Source: Actinomycetes bacterium
Lineage (GTDB): Bacteria; Actinomycetota; Actinomycetes; S36-B12
Assembly: GCA_030425745.1 (NCBI GenBank)
Contig: JAUHZW010000007.1
Span: 1 to 21,379 of the forward strand
DNA: 21,379 nt
Reading direction: 5' to 3'
Each line of letters begins with the position of its first letter. Position 1 is the first letter of the stretch. A program made the translations under genes and the position numbers. The notes beneath the pieces are model-generated. The model saw only the letters and a list, made by a program, of their open reading frames with translations. It searched no databases and had not been told where the DNA came from. Positions 1-7,062 of the stretch are shown in pieces.

Positions 1-2
1 CG

Positions 3-92
3 GACATCTCGATCGCGCGGCGCCTCATCGAGCGCTGGTACGGCGGGGAGCTGCCCGGCGACTGGTCACGCCCCCTCGGCGCCAAGCGCTGA
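3..92 (+). CDS. nudC: C-terminal tail of a probable NAD(+) diphosphatase NudC (partial)
   Basis: Only the last 29 codons lie in the window; the frame runs from base 3 to a TGA at 90-92. The residues read DISIARRLIERWYGG and then a short tail ending GAKR. A 'SIARRLI..W' helix at the very C-terminus is typical of actinobacterial NudC NUDIX hydrolases, which cleave NADH or NAD-capped RNA to NMN. The call rests mostly on context: in Mycobacterium tuberculosis nudC lies beside the mycoredoxin and uvrD2 genes, as here. The NUDIX box itself is outside the window, so the name is an inference. The stop codon lies at the edge of a long inverted repeat. Confidence 0.5.
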   Translation, partial: DISIARRLIERWYGGELPGDWSRPLGAKR

Positions 93-146
93 TTCCATAG
101 CTGGGCGTCACAACAGCGGGCGCATGTGACGCCCAGCTATGGAATC
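91..146. terminator. Perfect 21-bp inverted repeat between convergent genes
   Basis: Arms 91-111 and 126-146 are exact reverse complements around a 14-nt loop. The structure sits between the convergent nudC tail and mycoredoxin gene. It overlaps the last two bases of the nudC stop (90-92) and contains the mycoredoxin stop (137-139). There is no T-tract on either side, which is common for actinobacterial terminators. It probably works in both directions. Confidence 0.7.
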
Positions 147-388
147 GCCAGCCTTTCCTTGACCTGCTTGATCGACGGGTTCGTCGCGAACGACCCGTCC
201 GGAAACTGCAGCGTCGGCACGGTCTGGTTGCCGTGGTTGACGTCCTCCACGATCGCTGCGGCGGCGTCGTCGTGCTCGATGTCGACCTCGACGAACTCGA
301 TGCCCTCGCGGGTCATCTGCGCCTTGAGGCGCTGGCAGTAGCCGCACCAGACGGTCGAGTACATCGTCAGCGGGAGCAGTGAGGTCAT
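137..388 (-). CDS. mrx1: Mycoredoxin / glutaredoxin-like protein (Mrx1)
   Basis: An 83-aa single-domain thioredoxin-fold protein. The active site is W-C-G-Y-C (Cys15 and Cys18) straight after the first beta strand, followed by the TVPTLQFPDG segment with the cis-Pro typical of glutaredoxins. Mycoredoxins reduce mixed disulfides between proteins and mycothiol in the cytosol of actinobacteria. The length equals that of known Mrx1 proteins. The gene is co-directional with the upstream lipid kinase but separated from it by a hairpin. The start is supported by a TAGTTT box at 395-400, 6 nt before the ATG, the layout of a leaderless transcript; no well-spaced Shine-Dalgarno is seen. The neighbouring uvrD2 and nudC match the mycobacterial arrangement. 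Confidence 0.9.
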   Translation of the reverse strand: MTSLLPLTMYSTVWCGYCQRLKAQMTREGIEFVEVDIEHDDAAAAIVEDVNHGNQTVPTLQFPDGSFATNPSIKQVKERLAIP

Positions 389-394
389 GCCGAC

Positions 395-400
395 AAACTA
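395..400 (-). promoter_or_regulatory. Candidate -10 box of a leaderless promoter for mrx1
   Basis: TAGTTT on the minus strand ends 6 nt before the ATG of mrx1. Actinobacterial -10 boxes follow TANNNT and start transcription about 6-7 nt downstream, so the A of the ATG would be the first transcribed base. No clear -35 is seen. Confidence 0.45.
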
Positions 401-436
401 GTGGCCCGCCTCCCGAGGTGCAGGGAGACGGGCCAC
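401..436 (-). terminator. Hairpin after the lipid kinase gene
   Basis: Arms 401-414 and 423-436 pair over 14 positions around an 8-nt loop. The single non-Watson-Crick position is a G-U pair when read as minus-strand RNA, which fits termination of the kinase transcript just past its stop at 444. There is no U-tract. Confidence 0.6.
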
Positions 437-443
437 GTTCCGA

Positions 444-1340
444 TCACCGGGCAACGACGGACAGGGCTTCGGGCTCGGCGCTGATGGCGAGAACGGCCGG
501 GCCGACCCGTTCACCGTCGGTGTAGGTCACCGCTGTCGGCGCCTCGACACGGACCTCGCGAGCCGTCATCGTCCGCACCATCGGGTGCTCGATGTGTCGG
601 CCGCTGAAGATCTGCGGGAACACCCGCAGGATCGTCCTCCGCGGTGCGGCATCGACCCAGGTCACATGCAGCAGCCCGTCATCGAGGCGGGCATCGGGGC
701 AGATGCGCATCCCGCCGCCATAGGTCGGGCCGTTGCCGATCGCCACGAGCGTGGCAGCGCCGGCCACAGTCGTCCCATCGGCGAGCAGGGTCACCTGATG
801 GGACGACAGCGCCGCGAGCTCGCCGATGACGGCGGCGACGTACCGGAGCGTCCCGGGAATGCGCTGCGTGCGGTCGGCCCGCTCGTTCACGGCCGAGTCG
901 AACCCGACAGACGTCACCGCCAGGGACCAGATCGTCTCGGCCGCAGTGTCGATCCGGGCGAGGTCGACCGTGCGCGTGGCTCCCCGCGTCAGCACATCGG
1001 CGATCACGTCGACCCAGGCATCGAGGTCGCCGACGGGCAGGTCGAGGGAGCGGGCGATGTCGTTGCCCGTTCCCAGCGGCAGGATCCCGAGCGGCAGCCC
1101 GGCCGCATGCACGGACTGCAGCACCTGGTGCACCGTGCCGTCTCCGCCGCAGGCGATCACGGCCGTGGCTCCGAGCCGCTGCGCTCGATCGACGGCAGCC
1201 GGGATGTCCGTCACTGCTGACGGCGCCATGAGCTCCGCATCGATTCCGGCCCAGGCCAGGCGGCCCCTCGCGGAGGCCGCGGCGGCCAGCGCCCGGCCAC
1301 GCCCGGCGCGGGGGTTGGCGATCAGCGCGACCGTCGGCAT
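444..1340 (-). CDS. Diacylglycerol kinase family lipid kinase (YegS/DagK-like)
   Basis: A 298-aa protein with the diacylglycerol kinase catalytic domain at its N-terminus: the ATP-binding GGDGT motif at residues 65-69 (CGGDGTVHQV) and LPLGTGNDIA at about 88-97, which forms the phosphate-binding region. The C-terminal half is a beta-rich domain ending in a TYTDGERVG segment, usual for the YegS/DgkB group. Such enzymes phosphorylate diacylglycerol or related lipids at the inner membrane face for phospholipid recycling; the actual lipid is not readable from sequence. The open frame extends much further upstream, but the ATG at 1340 is chosen because GGAGG lies 5 nt before it and the protein then begins at the family's usual MPTVALIANPRAG. 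It is divergent from uvrD2, and its 5' leader carries a large inverted repeat. Confidence 0.88.
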   Translation of the reverse strand: MPTVALIANPRAGRGRALAAAASARGRLAWAGIDAELMAPSAVTDIPAAVDRAQRLGATAVIACGGDGTVHQVLQSVHAAGLPLGILPLGTGNDIARSLDLPVGDLDAWVDVIADVLTRGATRTVDLARIDTAAETIWSLAVTSVGFDSAVNERADRTQRIPGTLRYVAAVIGELAALSSHQVTLLADGTTVAGAATLVAIGNGPTYGGGMRICPDARLDDGLLHVTWVDAAPRRTILRVFPQIFSGRHIEHPMVRTMTAREVRVEAPTAVTYTDGERVGPAVLAISAEPEALSVVAR

Positions 1341-1349
1341 GACCACCTC

Positions 1350-1411
1350 CGCGAGTGGCCAGGTGTCGGGGTCGAATGGCGCTCTCGCACCCCGACACCT
1401 GGCCACTCGCG
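1350..1411. repeat. 23-bp perfect inverted repeat in the dagK-uvrD2 divergent region
   Basis: Arms 1350-1372 and 1389-1411 are exact reverse complements with a 16-nt loop. The left arm directly follows the Shine-Dalgarno of the lipid kinase, so the hairpin would form in that gene's 5' leader. The arm contains GCGAGTGGCCA, close to the GCGAGTGGTCA that opens the tandem array near 18.39 kb, which suggests a dispersed REP-like intergenic element. Confidence 0.7.
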
Positions 1412-1488
1412 AGAGGGATGGGGTGCACGCGCCGGGGACCAGCGAACCACGGATGGAGGCGTCGCACCCCTGTGACACGATCGCTCCC

Positions 1489-3561
1489 GTGACCGACGAC
1501 GCCATCCTCGCCGGCCTGGACCCGGAGCAGCGGGCCGTGGCCGAGGCCCTCGACGGGCCCGTCGTCGTCCTCGCCGGAGCCGGCTCCGGCAAGACCCGCG
1601 CCATCACCCATCGCATCGCCCATGGGGTCGCCACCGGCCGGCACGAGGCCCGCCGCACTCTCGCGGTCACGTTCACTACGCGTGCCGCGGGGGAGATGCG
1701 CCTGCGGCTGCGCGATCTCGGTGTCGAGGGCGCCCAGGTGCGCACCTTCCACTCCGCGGCCCTGCGCCAGCTGCGCTACTTCTGGCCGCGGCTCAGCGGC
1801 GGGGAGTTCCCGGAGCTCCTGCCGAGCAAGGCCCGCCTCGTCGCCGAGGCCGCCTCCCGGTGCTCGGTCCCGACCGACATGGCCACGGTGCGTGACCTGT
1901 CCGGCGATGTCGAGTGGGCGAAGGTCAACTTCCTCAGCGGTGAGGAGATCGGCAAGCGCGCTGCCGAGGTACGTCGCACGCTCGCCGTTCCCCCTCCGGC
2001 CATGGCGGCGGTGCTCGACGCGTACGAGCAGGCGAAGTCGGCCCGTGGACTCCTCGACTTCGAGGACGTCCTGCTCAACACTGCCGCCGCGCTCGATCGC
2101 CGCCCCGACATCGCCGACGAGATCCGATCCGCATACCGCTGGTTCACCGTCGACGAGTTCCAGGACGTCAACCCCCTGCAGCGCTACCTGCTGCGGATGT
2201 GGCTCGGCGACCGCGACGACGTGTGCGTCGTCGGCGATGCCAACCAGACCATCTACACGTTCACCGGCGCCACCCCGAGCTACCTGACGAACTTCCGGCG
2301 CGACTTCCCGGACGCCACCGAGGTCAAGCTCGAGCGCTGCTACCGCTGCACACCGGAGATCGTCCAGTGGGCCAACGGGATCATGGTCGACGGCTCGCCG
2401 AGTTCCCTGACCCTCGTGTCCCAGCGTCCTGCTGGCCCGAGCCCGGTGATCCAGGAGTGGTCCGACGATCTCGAGGAGGCCGCCCAGATCGCCGCGGCGG
2501 TCAAGGCCCATATCGCTGAGGGTGTCCCGGCCCGCGACATCGCGGTGCTGTTCCGGGTCAACGCGCAGTCGGAGGTGCTGGAGGAGGCCTTCGCCGAGGC
2601 CGGCATCCCGGTGATGCTGCGCGGCACCGAGCGCTTCTTCGAGCGCCCCGAGGTGCGGGAGGCGGTCACGCGTCTGCGCGGAGCTGCACGAGCAGGAGAG
2701 GTCTCCGGTCCCCTGGGCGAGGAGGTCCGCGCGGTGCTCTCGGCCGCCGGCTGGACCCCCGAGCCGCCGCGCACCGCCGGTGCTGTCCGCGAGCGCTGGG
2801 AGTCGCTGACCGCGCTCGTGTCCCTCGCCGATGACCTCGGCCCGGGGCTGGAGGAGTCCCTGCCGGCGTTCATCACCGAACTCGACGCCCGGGCCGCGGC
2901 CCAGCACGCCCCGGTGGCCGACGGCGTCACGCTCGCGACCATCCATGCGGCGAAGGGCCTGGAGTGGCCGATCGTCTTCGTGATCGGCTGCAGTGAGGGC
3001 CTGATGCCGCTGTCGTATGCCGAGTCCGACGACCAGATCGAGGAGGAGCGTCGGCTGCTGTACGTCGCGGTGACCCGGGCGGCGGATCGGCTCACGCTCT
3101 CGTGGGCGCGCAGCCGGCACGCCGGCGGCCGCGCAAGCCGGTCGCTCAGCCGATTCCTGCAGGATCTTCGGGTCGGCGATGTTCCCGTGGCGGGTAGGGC
3201 CGGCATCGCCCACCGCGGCTCCGGCCGGCGCCGCACCGAGCGAAAGCAGAAGGCTCCAGCGCGCTGTCGGGTCTGCCGCAAGGGCCTCGTCACTGCGCCC
3301 GAACGCACGCTCGGCCGGTGCTCATCGTGCCCGTCGGACGTCGACGAGGGTCTGCTGGAGTCCCTGCGCGCGTGGAGGTTGAACCTGTCGCGGGAGAAGT
3401 CCGTGCCCGCGTACGTCGTCTTCACCGACGTCACGCTCATCGCAATCGCCGAGCAGCGCCCGCAGGACCTCGACGCGTTGGCCGAGATCCCGGGGGTCGG
3501 CCCGAAGAAGCTGGCTGAGCACGGCGATGCGGTGATCGGGTTGGTCCTCGAGCGGGCGTAG
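1489..3561 (+). CDS. uvrD2: ATP-dependent DNA helicase UvrD2
   Basis: A 690-aa superfamily 1A helicase. Visible motifs are a Q-motif (LDPEQRAV, around residue 14), Walker A AGAGSGKT (29-36), Walker B VDEFQDVNPLQ, QTIYTFTGA (motif III region), and motifs V/VI near TIHAAKGLEW and EERRLLYVAVTRA. After the helicase core come four cysteines, CRVC (593, 596) and CSSC (611, 614), and then an HRDC domain ending in LAEIPGVGPKKLAEHG. This tail is the mark of actinobacterial UvrD2, a 3'-5' helicase acting in DNA repair; the length is close to the roughly 700 aa of the mycobacterial protein. The GTG at 1489 is chosen because the long upstream frame is antisense to the divergent kinase and because family proteins start just before the Q-motif. 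A weak CACGAT box 7 nt upstream may make it leaderless. Confidence 0.95.
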   Translation: MTDDAILAGLDPEQRAVAEALDGPVVVLAGAGSGKTRAITHRIAHGVATGRHEARRTLAVTFTTRAAGEMRLRLRDLGVEGAQVRTFHSAALRQLRYFWPRLSGGEFPELLPSKARLVAEAASRCSVPTDMATVRDLSGDVEWAKVNFLSGEEIGKRAAEVRRTLAVPPPAMAAVLDAYEQAKSARGLLDFEDVLLNTAAALDRRPDIADEIRSAYRWFTVDEFQDVNPLQRYLLRMWLGDRDDVCVVGDANQTIYTFTGATPSYLTNFRRDFPDATEVKLERCYRCTPEIVQWANGIMVDGSPSSLTLVSQRPAGPSPVIQEWSDDLEEAAQIAAAVKAHIAEGVPARDIAVLFRVNAQSEVLEEAFAEAGIPVMLRGTERFFERPEVREAVTRLRGAARAGEVSGPLGEEVRAVLSAAGWTPEPPRTAGAVRERWESLTALVSLADDLGPGLEESLPAFITELDARAAAQHAPVADGVTLATIHAAKGLEWPIVFVIGCSEGLMPLSYAESDDQIEEERRLLYVAVTRAADRLTLSWARSRHAGGRASRSLSRFLQDLRVGDVPVAGRAGIAHRGSGRRRTERKQKAPARCRVCRKGLVTAPERTLGRCSSCPSDVDEGLLESLRAWRLNLSREKSVPAYVVFTDVTLIAIAEQRPQDLDALAEIPGVGPKKLAEHGDAVIGLVLERA

Positions 3562-3584
3562 AAGATGGTCACGCGGATCCCGCA

Positions 3585-3590
3585 TAGGGT
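3585..3590 (+). promoter_or_regulatory. Candidate -10 box of a leaderless promoter for the VanZ-RDD gene
   Basis: TAGGGT ends 6 nt before the GTG at 3597, and there is no Shine-Dalgarno in between. It lies just 23 bp after the uvrD2 stop, so the gene may have its own promoter as well as read-through from uvrD2. Confidence 0.45.
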
Positions 3591-3596
3591 GCAGCG

Positions 3597-4679
3597 GTGA
3601 ACGCGTGGATCAGCAGCACGGAGTACGCCTTCGTGTTCTTCGCCGTCATCGGCGTGCTGCTCGTCGCTCCGTGGGTGGCTCTGCAGTATCGGCGCTTCGG
3701 GCACTTCCGCGGCTGGCCGGCTCTGGTCTCAGCCTCCATCGTCCTCTACGCCAGTTCCCTCGTCGCCTTCACGCTCTTCCCGCTGCCGAACTTCGCTGGG
3801 AACTACTGCGCCAAGCACGCCGAGCGTTCTCATCTGAATCTGCAGCCGCTGGCCTCGCTGGACGACGTCACCGCGTACGCGACCGACCACTCGCTGCTGC
3901 AGACCCTGACGTCGGGGGTCTTCCTGCAGGTCTTCTTCAACGTGGTGTTCTTCATCCCACTGGGCATCTACGTGTCGTATCGCTACCGTCGCGGGATCGG
4001 CGTCGCGCTCCTCGCGTCGTTCGGGGTGTCCCTGGCCATCGAGACCACCCAGGGCACCGCCGTCTGGGGCCTCGCCCCGTGCGCCTACCGGCTCGCGGAT
4101 GTCGATGACCTCATCACCAACACGTCGGGCGGCCTGCTGGGCTGGTTCATCGGTGTGGCGCTGGTGCGCATCCTTCCCGACGCCCGCCCGGTTCGAGTGC
4201 CCGACGACGCCCCACCCACTCGACGCCGGCGCGCGTTGGGCTTCGTGCTGGACCTGTGGACCTATGTGCTGCTCTCCACGCTCGGGATCCTCTCCTTGGC
4301 GGCGCTGGGCATGCCGCAGCCGCAGACCATCGCGGAGCGGTGGCCGGTCAATGTCGCCGCGACGTTCGCGCTGTTCGTCATCCTTCCGCTCCTGCGCAGG
4401 GATCGGGCTGGCCCGGGGCGCATCGCCGTGCATCTCGCTCTTGTCCGCACGAGCGACCCCGGGCAGTCGGGCGGAGTCTTGGCGGTCATCGCGCGGTGGT
4501 GCTGGCGCTGGCTGCCGTATGCGGTGTTCGGCATCGTGCCATTGCTGGTGATCGCCCTGATCGATGTCGTGGTCGCGAGTGTGCGACGAGACCGTCGCTC
4601 CCTCATCGACCTGATCACGAGGACGAACTACGTCACTCGCGAGAGCATGGAGACTGCCGTCGACAGGACCTCTGCCTGA
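3597..4679 (+). CDS. VanZ-like / RDD two-domain membrane protein
   Basis: A 360-aa polytopic membrane protein. Residues 1 to about 195 look like a VanZ domain: several hydrophobic helices, a TLFPLPNF segment, FFNVVFFIPLGIY, and the signature ADVDDLITNTSGGLLGW. After a basic proline-rich linker (RVPDDAPPTRRRR, about residue 200) four further hydrophobic segments resemble an RDD domain, ending in VRRDRRSLIDLITRTNYVT, which matches the usual RDD end (RRDRRGLxDLLAGT). VanZ-family proteins are linked to low-level teicoplanin resistance, but most members have no known role and none can be assigned here. The GTG start is supported by a TAGGGT box 6 nt upstream. The last 52 bp overlap the 3' end of the convergent SET-domain gene. 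Confidence 0.8.
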   Translation: MNAWISSTEYAFVFFAVIGVLLVAPWVALQYRRFGHFRGWPALVSASIVLYASSLVAFTLFPLPNFAGNYCAKHAERSHLNLQPLASLDDVTAYATDHSLLQTLTSGVFLQVFFNVVFFIPLGIYVSYRYRRGIGVALLASFGVSLAIETTQGTAVWGLAPCAYRLADVDDLITNTSGGLLGWFIGVALVRILPDARPVRVPDDAPPTRRRRALGFVLDLWTYVLLSTLGILSLAALGMPQPQTIAERWPVNVAATFALFVILPLLRRDRAGPGRIAVHLALVRTSDPGQSGGVLAVIARWCWRWLPYAVFGIVPLLVIALIDVVVASVRRDRRSLIDLITRTNYVTRESMETAVDRTSA

Positions 4680-5695
4680 CGGTCTGCAGCCGCCCGCAGT
4701 ACAGCGAGAGCAGCACTGTCGCCGCGGCACATACCCGCGAGACTGCGGCTCTGCTCGCGGGCCTCGGCGCCGAGGATGCTCAGCACGTGAGCGGCGGTGC
4801 TCTCGTCCCAGCCTCCTGCCTCGCTGAGATCGACGACGAGCCGGTGCATCCCGTCCGGATCGGTCGAGAGGGTCAGGTGGCTGATGCTGATGGCGTCGTT
4901 GCGCTCAGCAACGGTCAGTGGCGCGAAGTCGCCGGACTCCCGGCGTCCTGCCGTTTCGACCTCCACGCGGCCGAAACCCGGAACGTCGGCGGTGACACGG
5001 GGCAGGTGTGCCACGGTTGCCGAGCGGTCGGCAAAGCCGTAGACCGCGGCGAATTCCAGCGCGTCACGTTCGAGGCCGTAGTCGAGGAAGCACTCCGCCG
5101 TGCCCTCGGCCCGAGCGGTGGCGATGGTGAAGGTCTGGCCGTCCCACTGGGGGGCGGCGCCTCCTGCATGGTGGTTCAGCAGATCGAGGACCGGCACGAG
5201 CACCCGCTGCACACCGCGCCCGTCGCCGAGGTCGACGCGCAGGCAGCGGTTGGCGAACAGGGCATCGCGGGGCGTCGTGGTCGTCGCGCGGAACCCGGGG
5301 ACGAACGCTCGCATGGCATCCACGACATCGACGGGCAGTTCGGTGACAGCTGGATGTGACCGCGAGATCCACGCGAGCCGCTCGACCTGATTGTGCAGCG
5401 CGGACTGCACGTAGATCAGGGAGAGCTCGATGTCGCCGACGTCGTCCGGAAGCTCCTCGACCCGCAGCGAGGACGGATCCTTCGCCCATGTGACCGCGTC
5501 CACGCGGACGAGTGCGGCGCGCGGGATGGCCATCAGCGGTGCGTCGTCGTCTGCCGCAGAGTTCACCGAGAGCTGGCCCTCGCGCGCGACCAGACGGACC
5601 TGTGGATGGACCCAGCCACCGGCATCGGCGACGAGTTCGAGAGTGCTGGCGAGCAGGTCGGCGACGATCGGGTCGTCGGAATCGACCTCGATCAC
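4628..5695 (-). CDS. SET-domain protein, candidate lysine methyltransferase (SETD3/RuBisCO-LSMT-like)
   Basis: A 355-aa protein with the split SET-domain pattern of the RuBisCO large-subunit/ribosomal protein lysine methyltransferase group. An N-terminal part (GGWVHP, then LMAIPRAALV near residues 54-62) is followed by a helical insert, then VLVPVLDLLNHH (DLLNHH 171-176), an ECFLDYG element (Tyr206-Gly207) and AVYGFAD (219-223). These correspond to the NH-containing cofactor site and the catalytic Tyr-Gly region. SET proteins transfer methyl groups from SAM to lysine; the substrate cannot be read here. The GTG at 5695 is chosen: it overlaps the ABC1 stop in a GTGA arrangement with GGAG 5 nt upstream, which indicates translational coupling. 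The longer frame upstream only shadows the ABC1 gene. Assignment rests on motif order, not an alignment. Confidence 0.7.
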   Translation of the reverse strand: MIEVDSDDPIVADLLASTLELVADAGGWVHPQVRLVAREGQLSVNSAADDDAPLMAIPRAALVRVDAVTWAKDPSSLRVEELPDDVGDIELSLIYVQSALHNQVERLAWISRSHPAVTELPVDVVDAMRAFVPGFRATTTTPRDALFANRCLRVDLGDGRGVQRVLVPVLDLLNHHAGGAAPQWDGQTFTIATARAEGTAECFLDYGLERDALEFAAVYGFADRSATVAHLPRVTADVPGFGRVEVETAGRRESGDFAPLTVAERNDAISISHLTLSTDPDGMHRLVVDLSEAGGWDESTAAHVLSILGAEAREQSRSLAGMCRGDSAALAVLRAAADRQAEVLSTAVSMLSRVT

Positions 5696-7008
5696 GTGTT
5701 CTCCGCGAACTCCGGAACCCACTCGTCCAGCTCCGCCCGCATCGGCACGGTGGCATCGAGCTGGCACAGCACCGCGATGCCACCGAGCCACACCCGATGG
5801 ATCAGCGCATACGAGGGCGGGAGGTTCAGCTTCAGGCCCATCGTGAAGTCGGGGTTGCGGACGTCGTTGAGTCGGGTGAACTGCCCGCGGATCCAGTCCC
5901 GGGTGAAGTGGAAGCGTTCATGCCGGGCCGGCTCGACGAAGGGGTCGAGGTAGTTGAGCACCTGCTCGGGATCGACGTCGACGTTGGGCAGGATGAACCC
6001 CTCCTCGCGCAGCCCATCGGCCACGCTGTCGGCGTCGCCGCGCATCGCGATGGCGAGGAGCCGGCCCATCGCGGTGGGCAGTCCGTCGGGGAGTTCGGCG
6101 ACAGCACCGAAGTCGAGCACGCAGAACCGGCCGTCGGGTGTCATCCGGAAATTGCCCGGGTGGGGGTCGGAGTGCAGCAGCCCGGCGCGGGCCGGTCCGG
6201 CGAGCAGGAAGCGCAGATACAGCCGGCCCGCGGTGTCGCGTTCCTCGGGCGTTCCGTCAGCGATGATCGACGACAGCGGGCGACCATCGACCCACTCGGA
6301 CACCACGACGTGCGGCGCGGCCGCCAGGACATGCGGGATGACGAACTCATCGTCGCCCTCGAACGCAGCGGCGAACTGCCGCTGGTTCTTGGACTCGCGC
6401 AGGTAGTCGAGCTCCTCGATGGCGCGTGCCTTGAGCTCCTCTAGCAGAGGCTTGACGTCCATGCCGGGAACCCACGACGCGAACAGCTTGCCCATGCGGG
6501 TCATCTGGTTGAGGTCGGAGATGAAGGCCTTGTCAGCGCCCGGGTACTGCACTTTGACCGCTACGACGCGGCCGTCGTGCCAGACGGCCTTATGGACCTG
6601 GCCGATGGATGCGGCGGCGGCCGGGGTGTCATCGAACTCCGCGAACCGTGTGCGCCAGTCGGCGCCGAGCTCCTCGGCGAGGATCGCGTGGATGGATTCC
6701 GCCGGCAGGGGAGGAGCGGCCTCCTGGAGGCGGGTCAGGGCGGCGCGGTAGGGCGCGGCCACCTCTTCGGGCATGGCGGCCTCGAAGATGCTCATGGCCT
6801 GGCCCATCTTCATGGCTCCGCCCTTGAGCTCTCCGAGCACGGCGAACATCTGCTCGGCAGTGCGGGCCTGGAGTTCGGCCGTGACCATCTCGGCGGGCTT
6901 CCCGCCGATCCGCTTCCCGAGCCCCCACGCGGCACGTCCGGCATGGGCCGCCGGGAGGGCGGCGATCTTGACGCTGCGGGTGAGCGCGTTGCGGGGAATC
7001 TCAGGCAC
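5692..7008 (-). CDS. ABC1/AarF (UbiB-like) atypical kinase family protein
   Basis: A 438-aa protein with every ABC1 family hallmark: the KxGQ motif (KMGQ, 67-70), an alanine-rich nucleotide loop (AAAASIGQ, about 130-137), the VAVK lysine (Lys152), an ExD motif (EELDY, 198-202), the catalytic loop HSDPHPGN (Asp281, Asn286) and DFG (299-301). UbiB/ADCK proteins are atypical kinases or ATPases best known from quinone and lipid metabolism. In M. tuberculosis the homologue next to uvrD2 (Rv3197) has been linked to macrolide tolerance together with whiB7; no whiB7 gene is seen here. The GTG start lies 6 nt after a GACAAT box (7015-7020), so the mRNA may be leaderless. Its stop overlaps the start of the SET gene, so the two are almost certainly co-expressed. 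Confidence 0.92.
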   Translation of the reverse strand: MPEIPRNALTRSVKIAALPAAHAGRAAWGLGKRIGGKPAEMVTAELQARTAEQMFAVLGELKGGAMKMGQAMSIFEAAMPEEVAAPYRAALTRLQEAAPPLPAESIHAILAEELGADWRTRFAEFDDTPAAAASIGQVHKAVWHDGRVVAVKVQYPGADKAFISDLNQMTRMGKLFASWVPGMDVKPLLEELKARAIEELDYLRESKNQRQFAAAFEGDDEFVIPHVLAAAPHVVVSEWVDGRPLSSIIADGTPEERDTAGRLYLRFLLAGPARAGLLHSDPHPGNFRMTPDGRFCVLDFGAVAELPDGLPTAMGRLLAIAMRGDADSVADGLREEGFILPNVDVDPEQVLNYLDPFVEPARHERFHFTRDWIRGQFTRLNDVRNPDFTMGLKLNLPPSYALIHRVWLGGIAVLCQLDATVPMRAELDEWVPEFAENT

Positions 7009-7062
7009 GGGCCCATTGTCGCTTGTTGCGGGCGTGCTCGCACAGCCACCGCCTGGGGCGGG

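Noticed and set aside
679..3213. 844-aa open frame on the minus strand
   Set aside because: Antisense to uvrD2 and out of frame with the lipid kinase; an artefact of high GC, with low-complexity Arg/Gly/Asp-rich translation.
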